A stretch of DNA of 64,000 nt from Lachnospiraceae bacterium (GTDB lineage Bacteria > Bacillota > Clostridia > Lachnospirales > Lachnospiraceae): positions 1 to 64,000 of the forward strand of contig CAJTGB010000024.1 of NCBI GenBank assembly GCA_910575835.1, read 5' to 3'. The translations under genes and the position numbers were made by a program. Below the pieces are notes generated by a model. It did no database searches and had not been told where the DNA came from. It saw only the letters and a list, made by a program, of their open reading frames with translations. Of the stretch, positions 53,905 to 62,177 are shown one piece after another. Within the stretch, counting starts at the first letter, position 1, and the number at the start of each line of letters is the position of its first letter.

Positions 53905-55398
53905 CTACTTCGATGTCTTCCAGTCGTCAATCTGTTTCTGCATCTCTTCGATCACCTTATCAATACCGGTCGCCTCTAATTTCTCCTGAAGCTTCGGCAG
54001 ATATTCTTCCGGGTCAACGCTTCCTGTGTACAGTGATTTTCCGAATTCATCCAATACATTGCCGAATCCCGCGACCTCTGTGCTGACCGGCTCCAGATCG
54101 AAATCAAATCCAAAGGACGGCGCTTCAACAGAAGAATCGTTGAATTCTTTGAATGTTGCCCACTTGTCAACCGGCTCATTTTCCAGAACATAAGTATTGA
54201 ATAATCCGCCCTGTACCCAGTAAGAAACAGAGTAATTCTTCCTCGTCTCTTCATTCAGCTTGATCTTGTTCTCGTATACATATGGTTTTCCCTCGGCTTC
54301 TGCCGCCTCATCCGCCGGAACGTCAACCTTGTCCCAGTGCTCGCCTTCAAGCCCATAGTTCAGCAGGTTCCTGAGATATTCGTCCGTATTGATCAGATTC
54401 AGCAGTTCTACCGCCTTCTCCGGGTGTTTCGTCTGCGCGTTGATCGCCGTAAGAGCGCCGCGCGCGGAGATATTAGTCACATAGGTATCCATGATCGGAG
54501 TCGCCACTACCTCGTATCCAAGGTCTTTGCCCCATACAAGTTCAGCGTACGGCTGTCCGTCGCCTTTTGTCACAAAGCGCTTCACCGACTTGTCATCGGA
54601 AGCCGTGGCCGCATCCTTATTGATGTAGCCTGCCAGATAGTATTTCCTCATAGTATCAAGAGTGGACTTCATCTTCTCCGTCTCAAATACATTCTTGACC
54701 GTCAGCGTATCATCACCGTACTCGATCCCCACCGGATTCTGGATCAGATCCATGTAGATCGGCGCCGAATAACTGCTTGTAAGATACATCGGCACTACAT
54801 CCGGCTCTTTCTCCTTGATGAGCTTAAGCCACGGCTCCAGATCTTCAAGGCTGTGGATCTCGTCTACAGGGATATCGTATTTGTCGACATATTCTTTGGT
54901 AAATACCCACATCGGCATACTTCCGATCTCCTTCTCGCTCGGAACACCGTAGGTCTTCCCCTGTACCTTCGCCGCTTCCCAGAACCGCTCGTCGATATTC
55001 TTGTACATATCCGTGTCCTTGATATAGTCGTCGATCTGAAGGAACGCTCCCTTATTGGAATTCTGGAGATAGTTGTTGGCCCAGGAGCAGGTAAAACACA
55101 GATCCCAGTCGTCTCCTGTATTGATCACGACCTGCATCTTCTGGTCATAATCACCCCAGCCTGCCGTATTGACATTCAGCTTCACACCGATCTTATCACC
55201 GATATATTCGTTGACCTTCTCAATGACCCGGCTCTGATCCTTCTGCGCATCCCCGATCTGCCACCAGGTCAGTTCCACGATCTCCTCTCCGCTTGCATTC
55301 GTCTCTGCCTTCTTCTTGCCGCAGCCTGTGAAAAGAGCTGCCGTCATAACCACCGCGAGGCCTGCCGCCGCCAATCTTCTTAACATTTTAACCTTCAT
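53905..55398 (-). CDS. ABC transporter solute-binding lipoprotein (beta-mannoside locus)
   Basis: 497 aa. Signal peptide with lipobox LFTGC (Cys near residue 26), then KKK and an LplA-type solute-binding domain. First remaining gene of the beta-mannoside operon. Its ribosome site (TAGGAGGAATC) is intact, but an insertion sequence begins 24 bp upstream of the start codon, so the original promoter or upstream permease genes are separated from it. No LplB/LplC permease genes lie beside it, unlike the GH32 locus. Confidence 0.9.
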   Translation of the reverse strand: MKVKMLRRLAAAGLAVVMTAALFTGCGKKKAETNASGEEIVELTWWQIGDAQKDQSRVIEKVNEYIGDKIGVKLNVNTAGWGDYDQKMQVVINTGDDWDLCFTCSWANNYLQNSNKGAFLQIDDYIKDTDMYKNIDERFWEAAKVQGKTYGVPSEKEIGSMPMWVFTKEYVDKYDIPVDEIHSLEDLEPWLKLIKEKEPDVVPMYLTSSYSAPIYMDLIQNPVGIEYGDDTLTVKNVFETEKMKSTLDTMRKYYLAGYINKDAATASDDKSVKRFVTKGDGQPYAELVWGKDLGYEVVATPIMDTYVTNISARGALTAINAQTKHPEKAVELLNLINTDEYLRNLLNYGLEGEHWDKVDVPADEAAEAEGKPYVYENKIKLNEETRKNYSVSYWVQGGLFNTYVLENEPVDKWATFKEFNDSSVEAPSFGFDFDLEPVSTEVAGFGNVLDEFGKSLYTGSVDPEEYLPKLQEKLEATGIDKVIEEMQKQIDDWKTSK

Positions 55399-55548
55399 TA
55401 TGATTCCTCCTAATCTATAAAATAACTTCTCGGAATCTTCAGCCCTTATTTCTTGGGACTTTCAGAACCTATTTTTCAAAAATCACCCACTTTTTTCTCA
55501 AAAACACTTGACAAACCAGTCAAAAAATGCGGCGCTTCGCGCCCTTGA

Positions 55549-55568
55549 TCAAAAAGTACATTTTTTGA
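55549..55568 (+). promoter_or_regulatory. Hairpin before the transposase ribosome-binding site
   Basis: TCAAAAA (55549-55555) pairs with TTTTTTGA (55561-55568), just before GGAGG at 55571. It could limit transposase translation from transcripts entering the element, as known for other IS elements. Confidence 0.45.
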
Positions 55569-55584
55569 TTGGAGGCGATTTTTG

Positions 55585-57072
55585 ATGTTACCTTGTAACC
55601 CCGGCGGTCATGCCGCCTTTCAGGATACTTTCGTATCCCAGTTCCTTAAATTTTACCCGGATCCCTTTGTGCTTCCCAAAAGTACCTGGGATTATATCGT
55701 ACAGTTCTGGTTTCTCGATCTTTCCAAGACGGATTCTATCATGCAGGAATGTTACTCTGTTTTTGGTCCGGAACCAAGGCTCCCCTCCTGCATGCTGCGC
55801 TCCTATCTGCTTGCTTTGAAACTGAAAGTTACTTCCATCACTGTCTGGTGCCGCATGCTTAAGGAAACTCCCCTTTATGCCATCCTCAGCGGGTTCTCTT
55901 TTGGCGATACCCCTGGTGTTGGGACTTTTTATGATTTCTTTTCCCGCATCTGGCAGGATGACTCCAACAACCTTTCCCCGAAAGACCGGTTTCCTAAAAT
56001 GAAGAAAGCTCCCAAGGGGAAGAAGAAAGGTGATAAGACTCCCTGCGATTCTTCCAGCACTGCTTCAAAACTTCTTCCCCTGCTGGAACGCTGGCATGTA
56101 AAGCCCGAGAATCCCTTCTTCCTCATTTTCCGGCTTTATCAGCAGCAATTCCTGGACCAATCCATCCACAGGGGGCTGGTTAATCCCCGGCACCTGGCTC
56201 TTGCCGGTGACGGCACCCCTGTCCGTACTGCCGCGCAGCAGCGCAAAAAGCGCATTTGCGATTGTAAGGAGAAAGGCTGTTCTTCCTGTAACTGTAAACG
56301 CCATTATTCCCAGCCCGACTGTAACTGGGGATGGGACTCCCACCGGGAATGTTATTTCTTCGGCTACCACCTCTACATGTATGTGGCTTCCGATTCCTTC
56401 AGCGACCTCCCTGTGTTTCCGCTTTTAGAGCGGGCCTCCCGGCATGACATGCTTTCCTTCCTGCATTCCTTTTTCACCATGAAAGCATATCTTCCGGAAT
56501 TCCAGATTGAAAAGCTCCTTCTGGATTCTGCACACGACGCTTACGCTGTTTATGAATACTGCAGACGGGAAGATATCACACCGTTTATCGACCTCAATCC
56601 CGGACATACCGGGCATTTTACCTATAAGGACGATTTCACAATCGATGACGATGGCGTCCCTGTCTGTAAGTTGGGCTTACGTATGCATAAAGATGGATAT
56701 GAAGCTGCCAAACACCGCGCAAAATACCGGTGCCCGAAATCAAACCGGAAACGTGGCTGCTTTTGTGAACACCCTTGTTCACCGGCAAAATATGGAAGAA
56801 CCGTACACATCTTTACCGATGACAATCCAAGGTTATTTAACATACCGCCAAGGGACTCTAAAGCATGGGAAAAGGAATATGATAGAAGAACTTCTGTGGA
56901 GCGCTCCAACAAGCGCGAGAAAGAGGACTATAAATTAGAAGACGGCAGGCACCGCTCGACGAAGATGTGGTACTGCCGCCTCTACGGCATCATGATGCTA
57001 CAACATCTTGATGCTTGGGAAATGCCATCTGCTGAGGCATTTCAAGAATCATTATTAGGAATGACCGCCTAA
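55585..57072 (+). CDS. DDE transposase
   Basis: 495 aa from ATG 55585, behind GGAGG (a TTG one codon earlier is in frame). Helical N-terminus, a central core with acidic residues in LAGDGTP (about 209), LLLDSAHDAY (about 315) and VERSNKREKEDY (about 440-451), and an inserted Cys-rich segment (CDCKEKGCSSCNC, about 231-243), probably zinc-binding; a second cysteine group (CPKSNRKRGCFCEHPC) is near 386. Intact, so probably active or recently so. Exact IS family not assigned. Confidence 0.9.
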   Translation: MLPCNPGGHAAFQDTFVSQFLKFYPDPFVLPKSTWDYIVQFWFLDLSKTDSIMQECYSVFGPEPRLPSCMLRSYLLALKLKVTSITVWCRMLKETPLYAILSGFSFGDTPGVGTFYDFFSRIWQDDSNNLSPKDRFPKMKKAPKGKKKGDKTPCDSSSTASKLLPLLERWHVKPENPFFLIFRLYQQQFLDQSIHRGLVNPRHLALAGDGTPVRTAAQQRKKRICDCKEKGCSSCNCKRHYSQPDCNWGWDSHRECYFFGYHLYMYVASDSFSDLPVFPLLERASRHDMLSFLHSFFTMKAYLPEFQIEKLLLDSAHDAYAVYEYCRREDITPFIDLNPGHTGHFTYKDDFTIDDDGVPVCKLGLRMHKDGYEAAKHRAKYRCPKSNRKRGCFCEHPCSPAKYGRTVHIFTDDNPRLFNIPPRDSKAWEKEYDRRTSVERSNKREKEDYKLEDGRHRSTKMWYCRLYGIMMLQHLDAWEMPSAEAFQESLLGMTA

Positions 57073-57227
57073 TAATGATATCTTAAGCGATTCCATAAGA
57101 TTTTTCAAGGCATAGTACCCGCTATGTCCAATGTTTATGTCCATTTTTCTCTAATTTCTTTTCCTGCACGATATTCAGTTGTCAATCTTCGGCTGGAATC
57201 TCATTCATTGAGATTCCGAGAAGTTAT

Positions 57228-57548
57228 ATTTTTTGGTAACGTGTTTTACATCCCATTGTTTTTCATTCTATCACACAAATTTTCAAAAATCTACAACTAA
57301 ATTCTTGAAATTGCGTTAATTTTCCAACAATTTTGTTTGTTAATTCACTATCTATTTTGTTAAAATATATACAAATTTATTTCTCTATTTTTGTATAAGT
57401 TGTACAAATTTGGGTTGAATTTCACTTTTGTCAATGCTATACTAAAAAATATGCCGGGGCAGGTTCTCCCCCGCAGCCGCTAAATGTACATGCAAGCACT
57501 CCCGCCCGGTTTGCGCCCGCGGGAAAACAGCTCTTCATGGAGGTATAT
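57228..57548 (+). other. AT-rich region between the IS and the hydrogenase-like cluster
   Basis: About 320 bp, with no gene. A promoter is at 57415-57443; before it the sequence is AT-rich with no other signal I can support. After the promoter a GC-rich leader of about 90 nt (57450-57535) with runs such as CTCCCCCGC and CCGCGGG could fold. Confidence 0.5.
57415..57443 (+). promoter_or_regulatory. Promoter of the hydrogenase-like cluster
   Basis: TTGAAT (57415-57420), 17-bp spacer, TATACT (57438-57443). Confidence 0.65.
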
Positions 57549-57893
57549 ATGACAATCGATACGATCAAAACCTTACTGGATGCAGATATTCTGTATGGAA
57601 GCAAATATCTGGAACATGAAGTCAACTATGCATTCTCGTCAGATATGATGAGCGATGTACTCGCATTTGCCACCGATCACTCCGCGCTGATCACGGGCCT
57701 GTGCAATCCGCAGGTCGTTCGGACCGCCGAGATGCTCGATATCGTCTGCATCATATTTGTGAGAAATAAGATTCCTGATCAGAACATCCTCTCCCTGGCA
57801 GAAGAGAAAGAGATCGTCATCCTCTGCACAGGCCACGGAATGTTCACCGCATGCGGCATACTATACAGCAACGGATTACTTGGAGGTGCATAA
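57549..57893 (+). CDS. DRTGG-domain protein
   Basis: 114 aa from ATG 57549, behind ATGGAGGT. The whole protein is a DRTGG-like domain (ILYGSKYLEHEVNYAFSSDMMSDVLAF...), a small fold also found beside CBS domains and thought to bind ligands or mediate contacts. A second gene of this type lies at 59728. First gene of a cluster of HATPase, hydrogenase-like and PHP proteins common in Clostridia near hydrogenase genes. Function unknown. Confidence 0.8.
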   Translation: MTIDTIKTLLDADILYGSKYLEHEVNYAFSSDMMSDVLAFATDHSALITGLCNPQVVRTAEMLDIVCIIFVRNKIPDQNILSLAEEKEIVILCTGHGMFTACGILYSNGLLGGA

Positions 57894-57896
57894 TTC

Positions 57897-58319
57897 ATGG
57901 AGGAACTTCTGACATTCAACTATACGATTCCCGGAGATGATTTTACCCGTGCCGGGGAAGCAAGCAGCAGTGTGAAGAACAAACTAAAGAAGATGGGACT
58001 TGACAGCAATACTATCCGCAAGGTCTCGATCGCCATGTACGAAGGAGAGATCAATATGGTCATCCATGCCGACGGCGGTACGATCACGGTTGAGATCTCT
58101 TCCGAGAAGATCCGCATGATCCTTGCCGATACCGGTCCCGGGATCGCCGACATTGACAAGGCGATGGAGAACGGCTATTCCACTGCTCCGGAAGAAGTCC
58201 GGTCACTGGGCTTCGGCGCCGGTATGGGACTGCCCAATATGAAGAAATATACGGATTATATGAATATAGATTCTACAGTCGGAGTCGGCACCACCGTCAC
58301 CATGGACGTCCGTCTCTGA
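57897..58319 (+). CDS. ATP-binding (HATPase_c) protein, anti-sigma-kinase-like
   Basis: 140 aa, a free-standing GHKL ATPase domain of the RsbW/SpoIIAB kind. N box YEGEINMVIHA (about 50-60), G1 box DTGPGI (about 80-85), G2 box GFGAGMGLPNMKK (about 103-115). It could phosphorylate a partner protein in the cytoplasm. Starts 4 bp after the DRTGG gene stop. The context with a hydrogenase-like protein suggests a redox or H2 signalling unit. Confidence 0.85.
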   Translation: MEELLTFNYTIPGDDFTRAGEASSSVKNKLKKMGLDSNTIRKVSIAMYEGEINMVIHADGGTITVEISSEKIRMILADTGPGIADIDKAMENGYSTAPEEVRSLGFGAGMGLPNMKKYTDYMNIDSTVGVGTTVTMDVRL

Positions 58320-58342
58320 CAATTTATCAAGGGGGGAGAAGC

Positions 58343-59725
58343 TTGAACAAATTCATCCATTCTGTACAGCTCGATGAGGAAGCCTGTACCGGATGTATCA
58401 ACTGCATCAAATACTGTCCGACGCAGGCCATACGCGTACATAACGGGAAAGCAAGCATTACCCCGGAATTCTGCATCGACTGCGGCCGGTGCTTAAGATA
58501 CTGCCCGCACCACGCGCAGACCGTGTCCTATGATTCCATCCGGGACATCCGCGATTACCGGTATACGGTCGCGCTTCCGGCTCCTTCCCTGTATGCACAG
58601 TTTAATAATCTGAAGAATATAGACATCGTGCTCAATGCACTTCTCTCCATCGGATTCAACGACGTGTTCGAAGTCAGCGCCGCCGCAGAGCTGGTATCTG
58701 AGGCTTCCCGCGCCTATATCCGCGAACACATGGAAGACGCGCCCTTTATAAGCACCTCCTGTCCCGCGGTCATCCGGCTGATCCGTGTGAAATTCCCGAC
58801 ACTGATCCCCCGGCTTCTTCCGATCAAGCCGCCTATCGAGATCGCGGCGGAGATCGCAAGGAAACGGGCTGTCAAGAAGACCGGATATGCTCCTGAGAAG
58901 ATCGGCATCTTCTTCCTCTCGCCCTGTCCGTCCAAGGTCGCCTATGTGAAGTCTCCGCTGGGTATTGAGAAGAGCTCGGTCGACAAGGTGCTGGCAATCA
59001 AGGATGTCTATCCTGCCCTTCTGGAACACATGACGGACGATGAATCCCGGTTAAAGCCTCTTGCTTCTTCCGGGCGCATCGGTATCGGCTGGAATAATGC
59101 CGGCGGTGAAGCCGCGGGGCTGATTACTGACAATTATCTCGCGTGCGACGGGATCATGAGCACGCTGAGAGTATTAAGCGACTTAGAAGACGAGAAATTC
59201 CACGGATTGAAATTCGTAGAGCTGAACGCGTGCGACGGAGGATGTGTAGGCGGCCCGCTGAACGTGGAGAATCCTTATATCGCAATTGCCAAGACCAAGA
59301 AGCTGAACCGGATCCTTCCTGTTGCAAGAACCCACTCTAACGATATGGAGGACCTTAAGGATATCGACTTCCGCTGGAATGAATGCATCGAATATGAACC
59401 TGTCTTCCGGCTTGGAGAATCCTTCCGTGAGAGTCTGGAGATGATGGGGCTTGTTGAAGAACTGACGGAACAGCTTCCGGGACTGGACTGCGGCTCCTGC
59501 GGCGCGCCGACCTGCCGCGCACTGGCAGAAGATATCGTCCGGGGCGAAGCCACGCGTAACGACTGCATCTATATCTTCCATGAATATATCGGTTCCTTGT
59601 CAAAAGAGATCTCATTTCTGACGCGTTCTCTGAACCTAAGCTGCAGCAATAATGACGATTCGATACACCTTCTGGAAGATTATATCCAGAAGCTTACCAC
59701 TGAACTAAGCAAGAAGGAGCGATGA
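58343..59725 (+). CDS. [FeFe]-hydrogenase-like protein, probable sensory type
   Basis: 460 aa, TTG start at 58343 behind GGGGGGAG. Two [4Fe-4S] ferredoxin motifs (C15, C18, C21, C25; C44, C47, C50, C54), then a hydrogenase large-subunit C-terminal domain (about 75-330), and a third cluster of the FeS4 type (C383, C386, C391, C408) followed by a helical tail. Four candidate H-cluster cysteines remain (C140 in TSCP, C195 in SPCP, C297 and C301 in ACDGGC), but the extra cysteine of the usual TSCCP motif is missing. That cysteine carries protons in catalytic enzymes, so it is more likely a sensor (HydS/HfsB-like) than a producer of H2. Confidence 0.85.
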   Translation: MNKFIHSVQLDEEACTGCINCIKYCPTQAIRVHNGKASITPEFCIDCGRCLRYCPHHAQTVSYDSIRDIRDYRYTVALPAPSLYAQFNNLKNIDIVLNALLSIGFNDVFEVSAAAELVSEASRAYIREHMEDAPFISTSCPAVIRLIRVKFPTLIPRLLPIKPPIEIAAEIARKRAVKKTGYAPEKIGIFFLSPCPSKVAYVKSPLGIEKSSVDKVLAIKDVYPALLEHMTDDESRLKPLASSGRIGIGWNNAGGEAAGLITDNYLACDGIMSTLRVLSDLEDEKFHGLKFVELNACDGGCVGGPLNVENPYIAIAKTKKLNRILPVARTHSNDMEDLKDIDFRWNECIEYEPVFRLGESFRESLEMMGLVEELTEQLPGLDCGSCGAPTCRALAEDIVRGEATRNDCIYIFHEYIGSLSKEISFLTRSLNLSCSNNDDSIHLLEDYIQKLTTELSKKER

Positions 59726-59727
59726 TT

Positions 59728-60060
59728 ATGATAACCACCCAGACACTGATCGACGCCGGCCTGTTCACCCTGAAGACCGCCGGCGATCCCGCGAAAAATA
59801 TCGGCAAAGTATTCTGCTGTGATCTTCTGAGCATTGCCATGGGCAGAGCGCCCTCTAAGAGCGCATGGGTGACCGTGATGGGCAACCGGAATACCCTGGC
59901 AGTTGCGTCCCTGGCGGACATCTCCTGCATCGTCCTTGCCGAAGGCATAACATTCCAGGACACGGAACTTGACTGTGCCGAACAGGAGGGGATCGCCGTA
60001 TTTACCACAGAGCTTCCGGTCTTTGACGCCGCGCTTAAGATACAGGAGCTATTGTCATGA
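59728..60060 (+). CDS. DRTGG-domain protein, second copy
   Basis: 110 aa from ATG 59728, 8 bp after AAGGAG; ATG 59722 overlaps the previous stop and is too close. Related to the first DRTGG protein in length and fold (VFCCDLLSIAMGRAPSKSAWVTVMGNRNTLAVASL). It overlaps the PHP gene by 4 bp (ATGA). Role unknown. Confidence 0.8.
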   Translation: MITTQTLIDAGLFTLKTAGDPAKNIGKVFCCDLLSIAMGRAPSKSAWVTVMGNRNTLAVASLADISCIVLAEGITFQDTELDCAEQEGIAVFTTELPVFDAALKIQELLS

Positions 60061-60767
60061 TACCTCTGTACTACGATCTGCACATCCATTCCTGCCTCTC
60101 TCCCTGCGGAGACGACGATATGACCCCTGCCAATATCGCAGGCATGGCAGCCGTCAAGGGACTGGACGTGATCGCGCTGACCGACCACAATTCCTGCAAG
60201 AACTGTCCTGCCATCCTGAAGCATGGCGAAGAGTACGGCATCACCGTCATCCCGGGAATGGAATTGACGACCGCCGAGGAAGTGCACGTTGTCTGTCTCT
60301 TTCCTGCCCTTGGCGACGCAATGGCATTTGACGGGTATGTGTATGAGCACCTTCTTCCTATTAAGAACAGGGAGGATATTTTCGGAAAACAACAGATCAT
60401 GGACGCGGACGATCAGGTAACGGGCAATGTAGAACGCCTGCTGATCGGCGCAACAGATATCTCTTTTGATCAGGTATTCGGCCTAGTTGAAGCTTACCGC
60501 GGTATCGCGTATCCCGCCCACATTGACAAGTCTACCACAAGCCTTCTGTCTAACTTAGGGTTCGTACCGCCGGACAGCTGGTTTGCCTGTGCAGAGATCA
60601 GTACATTTGACCATCTGCACCAGATACAGAAGGAACATCCATATTTTCTGCAATGCAAGATGCTCAGCAGCTCGGACGCACACTATCTGGAGGACATCCG
60701 CGAGCCGGATTATCAGATCTATGCGAGGTCGCGGGCGGCAAAGGATATACTTGAAGGGCTTCGCTGA
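60057..60767 (+). CDS. PHP-domain phosphoesterase
   Basis: 236 aa. Metal-site motifs DLHIHSCLSPCGDDD (about 7-21), LTDHNSC (about 41-47), GMELTTAEEVHV (about 67-78), and a late SSDAHYLEDI (about 203-212). It probably hydrolyses a phosphoester (the family includes 5'-nucleotidase- and RNase AM-like enzymes). Overlaps the preceding gene by 4 bp. In many Clostridia the hydrogenase genes follow such a gene; here a convergent gene begins 11 bp later instead. Confidence 0.85.
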   Translation: MIPLYYDLHIHSCLSPCGDDDMTPANIAGMAAVKGLDVIALTDHNSCKNCPAILKHGEEYGITVIPGMELTTAEEVHVVCLFPALGDAMAFDGYVYEHLLPIKNREDIFGKQQIMDADDQVTGNVERLLIGATDISFDQVFGLVEAYRGIAYPAHIDKSTTSLLSNLGFVPPDSWFACAEISTFDHLHQIQKEHPYFLQCKMLSSSDAHYLEDIREPDYQIYARSRAAKDILEGLR

Positions 60768-60777
60768 CAGTGTTATA

Positions 60778-61230
60778 TTACTTTAGAGTTCTTTCAAGCT
60801 TCTTGCGGGTCTCTTTTACTTCTGAATGATTGCATCCGCCGGAGCTGATACCGATGGTTAAGTCTCCCTGCCGGACGATCGCCGGGAAGTAGAAGTCGCA
60901 TAGTTCCTTTTTGTGGGATGTATTGGCAGGGATCCCGCGCATTCGGCAGTCTTCTATAACCTGTTCGTTGCATACGGGGTCGTCTGTGGCTGCAAGGACC
61001 AGGTCTGCGCCTTTCAGCAGATCTGCGCGGTAGCTATCCTGTATCCACAGGATGCGTTTCTCTTCATGCAGCTGCCGGATCCGATCGGTAGCCTGTGGGG
61101 CTGCGACCCGGATATTATCTGCAAATTCCAGCAGAGTCTCTACCCTCCGCTGTGCGATCTTTCCTGCGCCGACGATAAGGATCTTCTTCTGTGATATGTC
61201 TGTAAATAATGGGAAATACGGCTTTTTCAT
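60778..61230 (-). CDS. Precorrin-2 dehydrogenase/sirohydrochlorin ferrochelatase-like protein
   Basis: 150 aa, a short member of the CysG N-terminal/Met8 family. KILIVGAGKIAQRRVETLLEF (about 15-35) binds NAD; NTSHKKELCDFYFPAIVRQGDLTIGISSGG (about 98-127) is the family signature. It oxidises precorrin-2 for siroheme. It lacks the C-terminal helical part of longer members and any methyltransferase fusion, and no other siroheme genes are nearby. A MITE-like element lies just upstream. Confidence 0.87.
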   Translation of the reverse strand: MKKPYFPLFTDISQKKILIVGAGKIAQRRVETLLEFADNIRVAAPQATDRIRQLHEEKRILWIQDSYRADLLKGADLVLAATDDPVCNEQVIEDCRMRGIPANTSHKKELCDFYFPAIVRQGDLTIGISSGGCNHSEVKETRKKLERTLK

Positions 61231-61265
61231 ATTATACTCTGCCTCTCCTGATTCTTAACGACCTT

Positions 61266-61480
61266 CTAGTACACCGAAAAATAAGTTCCTAGCCATATAA
61301 CACAGAATGATTTTTCATATGTAAGGCGGAGGAATGAGGCGTAGTGGGCGCTACGCCGATTGACGGTGCTATGTGCCAGCGGCACATGTTCAGCACGGAC
61401 CGTAACGGAGTGTAGACCAACGACGCAGATGGAAAATCAGGCAAGTTATATGGCTGGTTACTTATTATTCGGTGTACTAG
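61266..61480. mobile_element. 215-bp MITE-like element
   Basis: 36-bp terminal inverted repeats (61266-61301 and 61445-61480) match at 32 of 36 positions, beginning CTAGTACACCGA. The interior has no gene; it contains a hairpin TGTGCC/GGCACA near 61372. Ends at or next to TA bases, but a target duplication is not certain. It sits between the siroheme gene and the YgjP-type gene, ending 2 bp from the latter's stop codon. Confidence 0.7.
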
Positions 61481-61482
61481 TA

Positions 61483-62019
61483 TCATAGCATACTTGAAAA
61501 ATTGTTCAGTCTTTTCCTTCGCTCCCGGTAGTCCGGGAGCACTTCTTCCACAATTCTCCAGAAATCTTTAGAATGATTCATCTCTCTTCTGTGTGCCAGT
61601 TCATGTACGACCACATAATCCAGAAGGTCCATCGGCATAAGCACAAGCTTCCAGTTGAAGTTAAGATTACCTTTGCTGCTGCAGCTCCCCCATCTTGTCT
61701 TCTGTTCCCGGATGGTTATCCTGCCATAAGATATTCCCATCAGCCGGGCATAATGATCCGTCCGCTCCGGGAGAACCCGAAGCGCCCTTTCAACGCCTTC
61801 TCGGCGGATCTCTTCCGTGATGACCATCCTATTTTCCTGCGCCTTATGGAGCTGTTTTTGATTCTTAACGATCCAGTCTTGCTTCTCTCTCAGGAAATCT
61901 TCTACCTGTTTTCTGGATATAGAGTACGGAGTCCGCACAACTACTTTTCCGCCCTCTTTGATCTGGATCGCAATCGTCTTGCGGCGGGAACGAATCCATT
62001 CATATGTAATCTGCTCCAT
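61483..62019 (-). CDS. YgjP-like zinc metallopeptidase
   Basis: 178 aa, family of YgjP/DUF45 (SprT-like). VVHELAHRREMNHSKDFW (about 135-152) has the HExxH zinc motif and the third His. WGSCSSKGNLNFNWKLVLMP (about 110-129) is conserved in the family. Predicted cytoplasmic metalloprotease of unknown target. Full length; the adjacent MITE does not enter the frame. Confidence 0.88.
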   Translation of the reverse strand: MEQITYEWIRSRRKTIAIQIKEGGKVVVRTPYSISRKQVEDFLREKQDWIVKNQKQLHKAQENRMVITEEIRREGVERALRVLPERTDHYARLMGISYGRITIREQKTRWGSCSSKGNLNFNWKLVLMPMDLLDYVVVHELAHRREMNHSKDFWRIVEEVLPDYRERRKRLNNFSSML

Positions 62020-62177
62020 CTGGATGTACTCCTTGCTTCAATTTTGTTTCACCGCATAGCACGCTATATATTTTCCCTTTGATTTTATAGCTTTCTGCAC
62101 AATAGTATAAAATCACAAAAGTTTATCCAAACAATTAGCATGCTATGTATTCTGCATCAACCGAAATACCCGCGTCA
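62020..62177. other. Short AT-rich gap between the YgjP-like and GGDEF genes
   Basis: 158 bp; I see no gene. It presumably carries the promoter of the YgjP-like gene. Confidence 0.4.

Larger units (their letters stand above)
55422..57227 (+). mobile_element. Complete 1.8-kb insertion sequence
   Basis: 1806 bp bounded by 17-bp perfect inverted repeats: ATAACTTCTCGGAATCT (55422-55438) and its complement (57211-57227). It carries one intact transposase gene. About 155 bp of non-coding tail follow that gene. I see no convincing target-site duplication. A second copy, same orientation, ends at window position 101. The family is not certain; it is a DDE-type element. Confidence 0.9.

Noticed and set aside
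54337-55383. 348-codon open frame opposite the mannoside binding-protein gene
   Set aside because: Same antisense pattern; the opposite strand encodes a clear lipoprotein with signal peptide and ribosome site.
55422-57227. Assignment of the insertion sequence to a named family such as IS1182 or IS4
   Set aside because: Acidic core residues and cysteine insertion are visible, but I cannot separate related DDE families without a database comparison.
60057-60767. PHP gene as a histidinol phosphatase
   Set aside because: No histidine-biosynthesis context; the motif set fits the general PHP phosphoesterase group instead.
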